Source of the DNA: a virus
IMG/VR virus record: IMGVR_UViG_3300020175_000061
Span: 1-22,083 of that record
DNA: 22,083 bases
Direction: 5' to 3' (one strand)
Below are positions 1-8,452 of the stretch, in pieces. Each line of letters begins with the position of its first letter. Within the stretch, counting starts at the first letter, position 1. The notes under the pieces are model-generated. The model worked only from the letters and a program-made list of their open reading frames with translations, was not told where the DNA came from and ran no database searches. Made by a program: the position numbers and the translations under genes.

Positions 1-2538
1 AAAAGTATAATATCCGTGTTTTTTAATATATTCACTACTAGTATTTTGAGAATTTCCAGCTTGAGCATTTTCTAAAACTTTAGCCTTATCTTGGGGTGTT
101 TTTGTTACTATTACAGGTACTTGTTCACCTGTTGCTGGCGTACCAAAACATTCAGTAATATAAAAACTAAGATCTGAGTTGTATATTCTATCAGTTATGT
201 TTTCTATTAATTTTTCTCCTTCTGGGGTTATAAAATATTCTTTTTCTGTTGTTGTCTTAGTTGTTCCAGGATTAAAGTTTTTATTTTCAATTATTTCACC
301 CTTTTCATTAAATTCTTGGGATTTATATTTGGTAGAACCACCTTTGTAAGAACTACCTCCACCAGCCATACTACTACCACCTGTTGTTTTACCTTCATAA
401 GTGTAAGTGTAAGTTTCATATTCATTAACTATAAGTAAAGGAGATTCTCCAGATCCTGTAGCATTAGTATCTTTACTTGGGGGAGTTATTTGTTCTTTAT
501 ATTTATCAACTAATCCATAACCCCACTTTGAAAAAGCAGTTGCATCTTCACCAACACTTACTCCTCCAGCTGATGCTGCAATAGCTAAAGTGTTTGCATA
601 ATTTTTATCTATTTTAGTTTCAAAATTAAAATCTTTAACAAAATTTGATTGATACCCACTTCCATTTGAATTATAACCATATATTTCTAACATAGTTGAA
701 GTTTCTCCTACATCTGGTTTTTTTATAAATTTATTGAAAAAATTTTCTTTACTCTTTTTTTCAGTTGCTGATCCGGGTATTGGGTTTTGATCTATTATTT
801 TTATAGTATTACTATCTTCTTCTACTACTAATTCTAAATTATTTATTCCTCCTAAAGCTCTATTAATATTATCTAATAATTTTGAAAAGAAAGAATAAAA
901 ATCAATATCTCCTTTTTTATTTCTATTTGCTGAAATTATTGATGTTATTTGATCAAAATTAACATATATATTCATTATTTTTCCATGAGGGGATTCAGGT
1001 ACTGTTTCTGTATCTACCCAATCAGCCATATACTTATAAAATGAAGGTTTTTCACCTTCTTGAAAATTAAGTTTATCTCCATATTCTGTTTTTACAATAC
1101 AAACCCTAGGATCTATACTAAATTGATTAGGATAAACAGCCATTATATTAACAGCTTCATTTACATCTATAAGTATTTGCTTAAATACTTTATTTCCTGA
1201 TGAATAGTTAGGAATTATATATTCTTGTATCCATTGTAACATTTTACCAAACCTCCAATAATAACCATATTTTTGTTGTTGTGCATTAATAGCTTTTAAA
1301 TCAGCAAACTCTTCATCAACCTCACCATCTCCATCTAAATCAAATTGTGATTTTTTAGCCCCATATAAATCTGAAGTGTTTAAAGATAAATATTCTTGAT
1401 AAAGTTTATTTGTTGCACCAGTAAAAAAATGTGTTTTAGATCCATTGTTAAAATTATCTGATTCTAATTTTATTTGATTTAATTTATTAGTTATATCATT
1501 TACATCTTGTCCTACATCTACGGGTACTCCGTCTGAAGGATTATATAAAGAATTAAATTTTAAAGATTCTACAACATCACCTAAACTTATTAAACTTATG
1601 TTTATATCATAAGTTCCATCTGAATTGAATTTCCAAGAAAAATTAACTACTTTTCCAAAAAATCCATCATAATTTCCACTATATTTTCTACGGTAATCTT
1701 CTATTTGTCCTAAAATATTAGTTTGTGTTTCACCTTCTTGTTGAAACCATTTTTCTTCAATGTAAGTATTTTTTACAGTATCTACTAAAGGTATATTAGC
1801 AGCTTCATTTATTGGGGTATTAGGATCATCTTGTATTTTTACTCCACCTAAATTAGGTAAATAATGACTATAGCCCCATTCTATCATCATAGAATAACCT
1901 AACCTTAAATATAAAGTTTCAATTAATTCAAACTGATATTTATTATTAGCTTTTATAGTTACTTCTGCTCTTTTTAAAGAACCTCTATTTAAAGATTTAA
2001 TTGAAAAGTCAGTAATTCCGGGCATAGGTTGTTGACCATATTCTCTTCCTCCTAATCCATAAGCACTATTTAAAGTCCAAGCACCTTGACCCTTTGCAAT
2101 TCCTGATCTTTGTTTAAATGTAGTATTACCTTCAAATGAATCTCTTCGATCAAGTGGGTCTTCATCTGATGATGGAATTAAATTACCTGTTCCTTGTAAA
2201 CCACTAAATAATACTGCTTCTCGAGCTAAATTAATTCCTTTATAACTTCTATCTAAAGATAATTTATCTAAAAATCTTATACCTCCTTCATCTGTACGAG
2301 TTGTTTTTACTCCTTCTGCATTTTCTTCAGTAATTTCTCTTTTATCTATTACTACAACTGAAGATGCCATTTTTAACCATGCAGATCTTGAATTTAAATA
2401 TTGGTTGTAAGATGCATTTCTTCTATTTGAGGTAGTATCCCTTCCTGTAAAACCAGAACCATATACTTTTTGTCTAGTTTCTATTTGTTTATTTACATAT
2501 TTGTAAAAAGGTTGTCCTAATATATTACCTACCCCCAT
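1..2538 (-). CDS. Baseplate hub-like structural protein (3' end beyond window)
   Basis: I translated this frame from the ATG at 2536-2538 and found no stop in 846 codons, so the C-terminus lies outside the window. The ATG follows the stop of the LysM-type baseplate gene by 2 nt. Residues about 173-227 (PGITDFSIKSLNRGSLKRAE, then a stretch ending in LGYSMMIEWGYSHYL) match a pattern I associate with hub or central baseplate proteins of T4-like phages. A second such pattern is at about 295-328 (FGKVVNFSWKFNSDGTYDIN). Residues 400-410 form an EF-hand-like loop, DLDGDGEVDEE. A Gly/Ser-rich linker lies near 719-735. Position after the tape measure, tube-cap and LysM genes fits a gp27-type hub or a large baseplate protein. 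The family role is inferred from motif memory and gene order; no catalytic domain was seen in the visible part. Confidence 0.6.
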   Translation of the reverse strand, partial: MGVGNILGQPFYKYVNKQIETRQKVYGSGFTGRDTTSNRRNASYNQYLNSRSAWLKMASSVVVIDKREITEENAEGVKTTRTDEGGIRFLDKLSLDRSYKGINLAREAVLFSGLQGTGNLIPSSDEDPLDRRDSFEGNTTFKQRSGIAKGQGAWTLNSAYGLGGREYGQQPMPGITDFSIKSLNRGSLKRAEVTIKANNKYQFELIETLYLRLGYSMMIEWGYSHYLPNLGGVKIQDDPNTPINEAANIPLVDTVKNTYIEEKWFQQEGETQTNILGQIEDYRRKYSGNYDGFFGKVVNFSWKFNSDGTYDINISLISLGDVVESLKFNSLYNPSDGVPVDVGQDVNDITNKLNQIKLESDNFNNGSKTHFFTGATNKLYQEYLSLNTSDLYGAKKSQFDLDGDGEVDEEFADLKAINAQQQKYGYYWRFGKMLQWIQEYIIPNYSSGNKVFKQILIDVNEAVNIMAVYPNQFSIDPRVCIVKTEYGDKLNFQEGEKPSFYKYMADWVDTETVPESPHGKIMNIYVNFDQITSIISANRNKKGDIDFYSFFSKLLDNINRALGGINNLELVVEEDSNTIKIIDQNPIPGSATEKKSKENFFNKFIKKPDVGETSTMLEIYGYNSNGSGYQSNFVKDFNFETKIDKNYANTLAIAASAGGVSVGEDATAFSKWGYGLVDKYKEQITPPSKDTNATGSGESPLLIVNEYETYTYTYEGKTTGGSSMAGGGSSYKGGSTKYKSQEFNEKGEIIENKNFNPGTTKTTTEKEYFITPEGEKLIENITDRIYNSDLSFYITECFGTPATGEQVPVIVTKTPQDKAKVLENAQAGNSQNTSSEYIKKHGYYTF
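1306..1341 (-). other. EF-hand-like calcium-binding loop in the hub-like protein
   Basis: Codons for residues 400-411 read DLDGDGEVDEEF. Asp at loop positions 1, 3, 5 and 9 and Gly at 4 and 6 match the EF-hand/dockerin consensus, but loop position 12 is Phe rather than Glu, with Glu at 10 and 11. Calcium binding is therefore possible but not certain. Confidence 0.45.
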
Positions 2539-2540
2539 AA

Positions 2541-2840
2541 TTAACCATTTAGTGCTTCAAAATTACTTATTATATTTCCTACATTAGCAGGTATTCTTAT
2601 TTGTGTTCCTTCAGGAATGTAGTATGAGTCTTGTTTTAAGTTTGGATTAGCAGTAGATATAGCCCACCATAAAGTAGAATCACCATAATACTGTTGTGCC
2701 ATCATATCAAATCTATCTCCAATAGTAGTATAAACATATATGTCTTGAAAGGTAGAAGGTGGTATAGGGTATGTAACATTTTCATAATATACATTCCCTT
2801 CAGCATCTGTATTTGTTGGTATTGAGTTATATCTTTTCAT
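2541..2840 (-). CDS. LysM-type baseplate protein, gp53-like
   Basis: This 99-residue protein contains one LysM-like module at about residues 33-85: IYVYTTIGDRFDMMAQQYYG, then a tryptophan pair in DSTLWWAIS, an ANPN turn, and YYIPEGTQIRIP. In contractile phages small LysM proteins next to the hub and tube genes (T4 gp53, P2 gpX) sit in the baseplate and help connect hub and wedge; they need not bind peptidoglycan. It follows the 690-residue baseplate gene by 15 nt and precedes the hub-like gene by 2 nt, so the three are probably co-translated. The start has no Shine-Dalgarno, only an A-rich leader. LysM assignment is firm; equivalence to gp53 is inferred from size and position. Confidence 0.75.
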   Translation of the reverse strand: MKRYNSIPTNTDAEGNVYYENVTYPIPPSTFQDIYVYTTIGDRFDMMAQQYYGDSTLWWAISTANPNLKQDSYYIPEGTQIRIPANVGNIISNFEALNG

Positions 2841-2855
2841 TTACTTTTTTAATAA

Positions 2856-4928
2856 TTATAGAAAACCTCTAGCCATCATAGCTTTATATTCAGAGTATGT
2901 TTGATTAACTTGTCTTGTTTGGATCGGTCCTGGCTCATAAGTACCTTGTGATAGTGTTGGTGATACTGGGCCTGAAGATCCACTTGGAAGTGGAATTGGT
3001 GATAATGGTGCCCTTGGCATTTTACTTGCTGGTGCCTGTTTAGTTTGTGGGTTAAACTTTGTTGGATCTTGATAATTATTAGTTCCTCCTTGATTTTCTA
3101 ATGCTATATATCTTTGATCCCCAAATGCTTTTAAAGTTCCATTATCTTCAAATGATACTGATTGTACTTTAGGTACAAAATTATGTATTGGAGTAAATGA
3201 AAAACCTGTTACTTTAACCATCATAGGCATTTCTTTAACACTTGCATCGCCCTCAATTGATTGACCCGCTGCTGTTGAAGAATTACCTAAAGGTAAACCT
3301 ATTTCCCAAGGTGAATTTTGTGGCACATCTAAAGTCATTGCTGTAATAAATCCTGGTTGTTCAAAACACCAACCACCTATTGTCATATTAACTATATTAC
3401 CAGCCATATAACCTTGCTCAGTATAATCTGGAGATAAAGTTGAAGCTAAATAATTTAATTTTTGATACATAGGTATTAATTCATTTCTTGATTGAGCTGC
3501 TACTGTCCAAGATATGTTAATTGTTCTGCCCATCCCAGTATATCTGTAAAAACTTTCTGCTCTTCCCATATATTTTTGGGCTGACCATTCTGCACTATAA
3601 TTATCTGAAAATGAATCAATTATTGCTCTAAAATGAATGTAATTTTGATTATTTGGATCTTTATTATCTACTACACCAAATCTAAATTTAACAAAATCAT
3701 TTTTAATTGGGTTAAATGTTGGTCCAGTATTATTATAAGATTGATAAATTTGAAGAGCATTAACTTTATCTAATGGTTCTGATTGGTTATAACCATTAAT
3801 TATAGTTCCTCTTTGATAATCTGATCTGTCTACTTTTAGAGCTCCAGGATTACCTAAATTAACTCTATTATCAAATTGCTTATCTTCATATTTAAGGGAT
3901 CTAGCTAAATAAGTTTTATAAGGATTATTAGTTTGAGATATATTATTTTTATCACCAAGATCTAAAATTGTATTTACAAAATTAGGTAAAGTTTTTGCAT
4001 CAGTATTTCTTTCATTATTAATAAATTGATCGTAACCTAAAGTAAAAAACTTTGAATTACCTACATCCTTTGAGTCATTTTCTTGTGTTGAAGAATAAGC
4101 TCTCATACTAGCATTATTATAATCTCCAGCTATCCTTATTCCTGTTTGACCAACTATTCCTAAATGTGATCCTGGTCCTCCATCATATCTTATTAACTCA
4201 TCACTAGCATCTGATATGTGGTTTTGAACATCTCCTGAAATGCCAGCTATTAATGATTCAAATCCTCCTACAAATCCTTGTACTACTGAGTCAATTGCAT
4301 TTTGTACTAAACTATTTTGTGATCTATCCTTACCACTTCTATTATATATTTTTTTATCAGCTAATTGAATTAATCTATTATTTTTTGTATCTGTTATTGA
4401 ATTTCTATTTCTAACATATGCAGGTATTCCTTCAAAATTATTAATACCATTAACAGCACTATCTATAAAATCACCAAATCCTCCTAAAGCACCCCCAAAT
4501 ATTGATTGGTCAGTTACTGTATTCATTAAAGGATTTACTCCTTGTTTTAAGAAATGACCCCCAACAGCGGGAGCTGCTAATTGGGCTAAAGTAGATGTAG
4601 GTAAATAAATACCATCAGAAAGCATACCACTCATTTGAGCTTTTACTCCTGATTTAGATAATTGGTTTTGTTTTAGTATAAAATCTATCCCACTAGGAGA
4701 TTTAAAGTAGTTAAAAAATCTACTTTCATCTTTTTTTATTGATAATAGAGTATTTTGCCTAAATAGATAATCATTCCCTTCAGGCTGAGGGCCTTCAGAA
4801 AATTTTCCAGGGATAGGTGTAATAATATAGGGAGATTTTTTACGAATAATATCTCCTTCTCTATTTTCACGACCTGATCCTTGAAATCTAAGGGACCTTA
4901 AGTCCGTTTGTAGATTAATTAAAGGCAT
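2856..4928 (-). CDS. Baseplate/tube-cap type structural protein (gp48/gp54 position)
   Basis: A 690-residue protein placed two genes after the tape measure, where T4 has the tube cap gp48 and tube initiator gp54. Residues about 1-400 are low in recognisable motifs, with Gly-rich and Asn-rich stretches. Residues about 412-605 look like a compact beta-rich domain: it begins FVKFRFGVVD, contains WSAQKYMGRAESFYRYTGMG and a TINISWTVAA strand, and has a NSPWEIGLPLG turn. This resembles the tube-like domain of baseplate proteins that nucleate the tail tube. The C-terminal 80 residues are Pro/Gln/Ser-rich, probably flexible. There is no Shine-Dalgarno; the leader before the ATG is AT-rich. Structural role is likely; the exact T4 counterpart is inference, and a wedge protein is an alternative. 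Confidence 0.55.
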   Translation of the reverse strand: MPLINLQTDLRSLRFQGSGRENREGDIIRKKSPYIITPIPGKFSEGPQPEGNDYLFRQNTLLSIKKDESRFFNYFKSPSGIDFILKQNQLSKSGVKAQMSGMLSDGIYLPTSTLAQLAAPAVGGHFLKQGVNPLMNTVTDQSIFGGALGGFGDFIDSAVNGINNFEGIPAYVRNRNSITDTKNNRLIQLADKKIYNRSGKDRSQNSLVQNAIDSVVQGFVGGFESLIAGISGDVQNHISDASDELIRYDGGPGSHLGIVGQTGIRIAGDYNNASMRAYSSTQENDSKDVGNSKFFTLGYDQFINNERNTDAKTLPNFVNTILDLGDKNNISQTNNPYKTYLARSLKYEDKQFDNRVNLGNPGALKVDRSDYQRGTIINGYNQSEPLDKVNALQIYQSYNNTGPTFNPIKNDFVKFRFGVVDNKDPNNQNYIHFRAIIDSFSDNYSAEWSAQKYMGRAESFYRYTGMGRTINISWTVAAQSRNELIPMYQKLNYLASTLSPDYTEQGYMAGNIVNMTIGGWCFEQPGFITAMTLDVPQNSPWEIGLPLGNSSTAAGQSIEGDASVKEMPMMVKVTGFSFTPIHNFVPKVQSVSFEDNGTLKAFGDQRYIALENQGGTNNYQDPTKFNPQTKQAPASKMPRAPLSPIPLPSGSSGPVSPTLSQGTYEPGPIQTRQVNQTYSEYKAMMARGFL

Positions 4929-4944
4929 ATTTTATGTTTTATAC

Positions 4945-5178
4945 TTATTGTGGTAAGTTTTGAATATACTGTGATGGATTGCCTGTTCTATTTAAATTTG
5001 AAGGCATAGGTAAAGCTCCATTTCTAGGTCTAACAGCTATAGCATTAGGATCATCAATAGTTGAATACTCGTTATGCAGTGTAGATGCTTGAAAATCTGG
5101 AATTGGAACGCTTCCACCATTGTTTAAAGACAAAGGTGATCCATTTGGTGTATTTTCTAATTTTTCTTTTAATCCCAT
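4945..5178 (-). CDS. Small hypothetical structural-module protein (77 aa)
   Basis: I do not recognise a family. The protein begins MGLKEKLENTPNGSP and is rich in Pro, Asn, Gly and Ser, with no membrane segment and no predicted coiled coil. Composition suggests a mostly extended, poorly structured chain. It sits between the tape measure (26 nt upstream) and the tube-cap type baseplate protein (16 nt downstream) and has its own copy of the ATATTTATAA leader motif 12 nt before the ATG. That private motif and the conserved operon position argue that it is a real gene. A small baseplate or tape-measure-associated component is the simplest guess, without direct evidence. Confidence 0.5.
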   Translation of the reverse strand: MGLKEKLENTPNGSPLSLNNGGSVPIPDFQASTLHNEYSTIDDPNAIAVRPRNGALPMPSNLNRTGNPSQYIQNLPQ

Positions 5179-5186
5179 AATTATTT

Positions 5187-5200
5187 TTATTATAAATATT
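5187..5200 (-). promoter_or_regulatory. Recurrent leader motif ATATTTATAA upstream of the 77-aa gene
   Basis: On the coding strand the sequence reads AATATTTATAATAA, ending about 12 nt before the ATG at 5178. The core is shared with four other structural gene leaders in the window. It could be a phage-specific promoter element or a translation-initiation signal. The short distance to the ATG would leave a very short leader if TATAAT acts as a -10 box. Confidence 0.45.
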
Positions 5201-5204
5201 AATA

Positions 5205-7352
5205 TTATTGTAAACTGTAAGAACCTACCGCAAAGGCAGTTCCTACTTTATTTCCGTCCATTTCAACGGTTCCTTGTTTCATAAGAATTTGTTCTAAAAG
5301 TTTATTTGTTTTTTTAGATTCTTGTGATCCTCCACCACCTCCTAAATTAGTTCCAACTAACATAGAATCTGCTGAGTCTATATTTACACTTCCTTTTGGG
5401 CCACTAACCATTACTTCACCACCTGGTCCTATAAGCCCATCACTTATTTTGGCATTTGCTTTAGCTTTAGAAGTTTCACTATTCATATAACCTACTACTG
5501 CTCCTATTCCTGCTAAAATAGCTACTGCTCCTACCCCAAGAGTTAAAGCTGAACTTAATGATATTGCGGCAACACCTGATGCTACTAATTGTGCTGTCAT
5601 TAATGCTACCTTTGCAATTGTTCCTACTAAACTTACTCCTGCAATTGCTCCTAACATTGCGTATAATACTGTTGAGTTACTAGCTGCTTTTGCCATCATA
5701 TCTACAATTGGCATTATACCATTTGCTATGTTACCTAATGCTGATTGTAAATTAGCCATAGTATCAGCAAATTTATCTGCAGCTGATTGTTGTTCATATT
5801 GGAGTAAAAGCTCTTCACCTCCAAGTTCTACTAATCTTTGTCTACCTGCTTCTGTTGAGGCTGCATCAGCTATACTTTTTGCACCTAATTTATTTAAAAT
5901 TTCTTGTTTCTTAATTGAATCAGCTAATTCATTTACTTCCATCCCCATAGCTTTAGCTAAATCTTCTCTAGCTAATACATTTAATTTAGAAAATTCTTCT
6001 GCTGATCCAAAGTTTTTAGCTAATTCTGCAACTGCCTCAGCTGATTTACCATCTAAAGCTAATGATCTTGCTTTAGATAATTCAAGATCTCTACCAATCA
6101 TTAATTCAGCCGACATTTCAGCTGCTATAGATTCTTCAAAATCTAAAAGACCACGTGAGATGTCTGATGTTTTTTCTAAAGTTAAACCTAACTTATTAGC
6201 TTGAACTACTGCTCTACCTAATTCAGCAGTATTAAATTTATATGAAGCTGCTAGATTACCATTAATATTTGCAACTTCTTTAAGTACTTTTCTACCATCT
6301 AACCTTATTCCCGTTTCCTTTTCTAAAGCTGCTACTTGATCTAAAATTTCTTCAGTTACTTTTCTAACTGGTTTTTCTTTTGATATAGCGTACTTAACTA
6401 ATTTAGCTGATTCTGATGATTCTAATCCTACTAGTTTAGTAAGTTTAGATTGCATTTTCATTTGCTCAACTGTGAATCCAGCAACTGCTCCTACTTCATC
6501 ACCTAATTGAATAAATGCTTCTTTTAATTTTTCGGCATTAATTGTTGAATCTCCTGATTTTAAAGCTATAAGATTAATTTGTTTAGATATTTCAGTAGCT
6601 TCATCTTTTGAAACGCCCAATTGCTTAGCCATGTTGGTAGTAGACTTATCAGCATCAAATGCAGATTTAGCTATGAATATAAAAGCAGATTTCATTAAAC
6701 CACCTGTAAGCATAGCCATAACCTCAATTCCTTCTTTACCATCTTCAATACCAACATTCATAGCATCAATACCCTTAGCCATATCTTGAATAGGACCAGC
6801 CAATAAAGGACCTAAACCAGGTATATCTTTAACCCCAGCTGCTAGTTTAGTTGCAAAATTACTTCCTTTATTTATTTTATCTATTTCCTCTGATATTTCT
6901 TCAAATTTTTCTTGGATTCCTTCTGATGTGTCTAAAGAATTAAGTAATTGCTCATTTATTACTTTATAATTTTCTGCTTCTTCTTCTGTGGCATTAGCCA
7001 TCATTACATTATTAGCAGCAATTCTAGATTCAATTTTAGCTCTTTTTTGAGCTACAGCGGTTATATCTTTTTGATATTGTGCCCTTTTCTTTGAATCTTT
7101 AAGATCTTCTTTACTATAAGCAGCCATTTTACCCATAGAATTAGCTAAAGAAGTAACATCTTTTTGGGCATTAGTAAATGAACTAGCCATTTCCCCAGAA
7201 TCTTTACCTGCTTTTTTAATTTCTAAAGCATATCCACTAACTCTATCTTTAGCTCTTTGAGCTGAAGCTGCTAAATCATTTTGGAGTTTATTAGTTTCTT
7301 TTAATTCACTATTTAGTTTCTTTTGATTTTGGATGTCTTTTTGATCTGCCAT
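5205..7352 (-). CDS. Tail tape measure protein
   Basis: A 715-residue protein with the architecture of a tape measure. The N-terminal 160 residues are charged and helical, consistent with coiled coil. The middle consists of Ala/Lys/Glu-rich helices. Residues about 559-623 are a continuous hydrophobic Ala/Gly/Val-rich block able to form two or three membrane-spanning helices. After it come a Gly run (GGGGG near 672-676) and a small C-terminal tail ending TVEMDGNKVGTAFAVGSYSL. It lies directly downstream of the chaperone-like pair, as tape measures do in lambda, P2 and T4. At about 1.5 angstrom per residue, the rule for known tape measures, the tail would be roughly 105 nm long. No peptidase or lysozyme domain was seen. 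The ATG at 7352 has no Shine-Dalgarno but carries the ATATTTATAA motif 16 nt upstream. Confidence 0.85.
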   Translation of the reverse strand: MADQKDIQNQKKLNSELKETNKLQNDLAASAQRAKDRVSGYALEIKKAGKDSGEMASSFTNAQKDVTSLANSMGKMAAYSKEDLKDSKKRAQYQKDITAVAQKRAKIESRIAANNVMMANATEEEAENYKVINEQLLNSLDTSEGIQEKFEEISEEIDKINKGSNFATKLAAGVKDIPGLGPLLAGPIQDMAKGIDAMNVGIEDGKEGIEVMAMLTGGLMKSAFIFIAKSAFDADKSTTNMAKQLGVSKDEATEISKQINLIALKSGDSTINAEKLKEAFIQLGDEVGAVAGFTVEQMKMQSKLTKLVGLESSESAKLVKYAISKEKPVRKVTEEILDQVAALEKETGIRLDGRKVLKEVANINGNLAASYKFNTAELGRAVVQANKLGLTLEKTSDISRGLLDFEESIAAEMSAELMIGRDLELSKARSLALDGKSAEAVAELAKNFGSAEEFSKLNVLAREDLAKAMGMEVNELADSIKKQEILNKLGAKSIADAASTEAGRQRLVELGGEELLLQYEQQSAADKFADTMANLQSALGNIANGIMPIVDMMAKAASNSTVLYAMLGAIAGVSLVGTIAKVALMTAQLVASGVAAISLSSALTLGVGAVAILAGIGAVVGYMNSETSKAKANAKISDGLIGPGGEVMVSGPKGSVNIDSADSMLVGTNLGGGGGSQESKKTNKLLEQILMKQGTVEMDGNKVGTAFAVGSYSLQ

Positions 7353-7364
7353 TTAAGCGATGTT

Positions 7365-7379
7365 TTGTTATAAATATTA
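7365..7379 (-). promoter_or_regulatory. Recurrent leader motif upstream of the tape measure gene
   Basis: The coding strand reads TAATATTTATAACAA, with the core ending 16 nt before the ATG at 7352. It lies in the 40-nt gap between the chaperone extension stop and the tape measure. Function (promoter or translation leader) is inferred only from recurrence. Confidence 0.45.
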
Positions 7380-7392
7380 AAAAATTGAGTTT

Positions 7393-7737
7393 TTAATTAT
7401 AACTTGATTTTCCTTGAAAACTTGGGGGATTTATTTTTCCTGAACTATCTAAAATATTAGTAGTTGTTTTATTTCCTGACTTAGATGATTTAGAGTTTGC
7501 TTTTTTAACTGCTGCTGCTTCATCATCATAATATTTTTTAATTTCTGTAAAAGTGAAATTTCTTAACCATATAGGCATATCATATACTGTATGCCAATCA
7601 TATCCTCCTTTACCATGAAATACTATTTCATGTATAGTTTTAAATACATGTTTATGTAAGGCAAACCCCTCTTTAGACGTCAGGCCAAAAAAACCTGAGG
7701 CTAATTGGGATGGGTCTTGAATCTTTAGTCCCTCGGG
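7393..7737 (-). CDS. Frameshifted C-terminal extension of the gp26-like chaperone (T-like frame)
   Basis: This frame is open from just after a TGA at 7747-7749 down to the stop at 7393-7395. Starting at the CCC codon 7735-7737 it encodes P plus 113 residues: EGLKIQDPSQLASGFFGLTS, then a helical part containing KTIHEIVFHGKGGYDWHTVY, then MPIWLRNFTFTEIKKYYDDE, ending in a Ser/Lys-rich tail. The only in-frame ATG is the MPIWLRNF codon at 7578, which has no Shine-Dalgarno and would remove half of a sequence that reads like real protein. The upstream part has no start, so translation most likely enters by frameshifting from the gp26-like gene, giving a fusion of about 335 residues. In lambda and P2 the equivalent T-type extension recruits the tape measure during tail assembly. 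A one-base assembly error that splits a single gene is the alternative. Confidence 0.6.
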   Translation of the reverse strand, partial: PEGLKIQDPSQLASGFFGLTSKEGFALHKHVFKTIHEIVFHGKGGYDWHTVYDMPIWLRNFTFTEIKKYYDDEAAAVKKANSKSSKSGNKTTTNILDSSGKINPPSFQGKSSYN

Positions 7738-8401
7738 GAAAAAAAGTCAGATCTATGTCTGGCTGTATATCGCTAATATGTTTTCTAAAAGCTCTTGAAT
7801 CTTGAGCTAATAATGCTTTATCTACAAAGCTACGTATAGTAGGTGGATCTGAGTCCCCATTTACAGAAATAATTTGAAATTTTAATCTTGTTGATACTAC
7901 AGGATTAGCATCTTTATTTAGTTTTTGTAAACCTTCAATTTCTTTATTTATTTTTTGCTCATCTTTATGAGTCATCATTTTAAAAGTAATTTTATTTTTA
8001 GAATGAGGTAATACAAAAGAAAATTCATTATTACCAGGAGTAAATAATTTTTTATCTATTTTTTTGTTATCTATTTTAGATAAATCTACTTCTTCTTCTT
8101 CACCATTATACTCAAATTTATATTTAGGCCCATAACCTAATATTCTAGCTGCTATCATAACAGCATTTTTATCACCTATAAGTAAATCATTATAATCAAC
8201 TTTTGTAACTATTAAAGATTTTAATAATTTATCAATTACAGTTCCATTTGCTATGTAATTTTGATTTGCTAGTATATCTTCTTCTCTAGCAGTCATATAT
8301 TTCATTTCTATTGTACCACTTGATAATGGGTGGTCTTTAGGGTATAATAAGCCTTGTGATGGTAATTCTATCGTTTCTGTTGGAATTTTGAATTCTTGCA
8401 T
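7673..8401 (-). CDS. gp26-like (T4_baseplate family) protein, probable tail-assembly chaperone
   Basis: A 242-residue protein whose N-terminal half resembles the T4 gp26/T4_baseplate family as I remember it: TIELPSQGLLYPKDHPLSSG, then IEMKYMTAREEDILANQNYI and VIDKLLKSLIVTKVDYNDLL. It lies between the tail tube and the tape measure, the standard site of tail-assembly chaperones in long-tailed phages. The zero-frame product ends in PIPISLRFFWPDV. Its 3' end carries a T7-C4 slippery run (7735-7745), from which a second open frame continues to 7393. By analogy with lambda gpG, this short form would be the main product and the fusion a minor one. The gene has its own leader after a terminator and a degenerate copy of the leader motif. 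Family assignment is fairly confident; chaperone role is inference from position and frame structure. Confidence 0.7.
   Translation of the reverse strand: MQEFKIPTETIELPSQGLLYPKDHPLSSGTIEMKYMTAREEDILANQNYIANGTVIDKLLKSLIVTKVDYNDLLIGDKNAVMIAARILGYGPKYKFEYNGEEEEVDLSKIDNKKIDKKLFTPGNNEFSFVLPHSKNKITFKMMTHKDEQKINKEIEGLQKLNKDANPVVSTRLKFQIISVNGDSDPPTIRSFVDKALLAQDSRAFRKHISDIQPDIDLTFFPRGTKDSRPIPISLRFFWPDV
7732..7746 (-). other. Candidate programmed frameshift site (T7-C4 followed by CGA)
   Basis: The mRNA codons here read ACT TTT TTT CCC CGA GGG. A tRNA-Pro on CCC can re-pair one base forward because four C residues are present, with the probably rare CGA codon in the A site; this gives +1 entry at GAG. 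A -2 slip on the seven T residues reaches the same frame and adds one Phe. The -1 frame soon ends (SPRD then TAA), so the classical -1 shift is excluded. Confidence 0.5.
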
Positions 8402-8430
8402 AATCTATTTTTAAATAACTATTTGTTTAT

Positions 8431-8444
8431 TTGTTATACATATG
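8431..8444 (-). promoter_or_regulatory. Degenerate copy of the leader motif upstream of the gp26-like gene
   Basis: The coding strand reads ACATATGTATAACA, one mismatch from the ATATTTATAAC core, ending 33 nt before the ATG at 8401. It lies just downstream of the intrinsic terminator, where a new transcript would need to start, which supports a promoter role for the motif. Confidence 0.4.
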
Positions 8445-8452
8445 TAATATAC

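Noticed and set aside
5728-6204. Plus-strand open frame opposite the tape measure gene
   Set aside because: It lies wholly inside a confidently coded minus-strand gene, has a Ser/Ala-rich composition mirroring that gene's codons, and no start signal.
7393-7578. Independent 61-aa gene starting at the MPIWLRNF methionine
   Set aside because: There is no ribosome-binding signal and the frame continues upstream with protein-like sequence, so an extension of the gp26-like protein explains it better.
7604-7611. Perfect Shine-Dalgarno-like AAAGGAGG on the coding strand within the chaperone extension
   Set aside because: The following ATG opens only a dozen codons in an unrelated frame; the bases encode the Lys-Gly-Gly of the extension.
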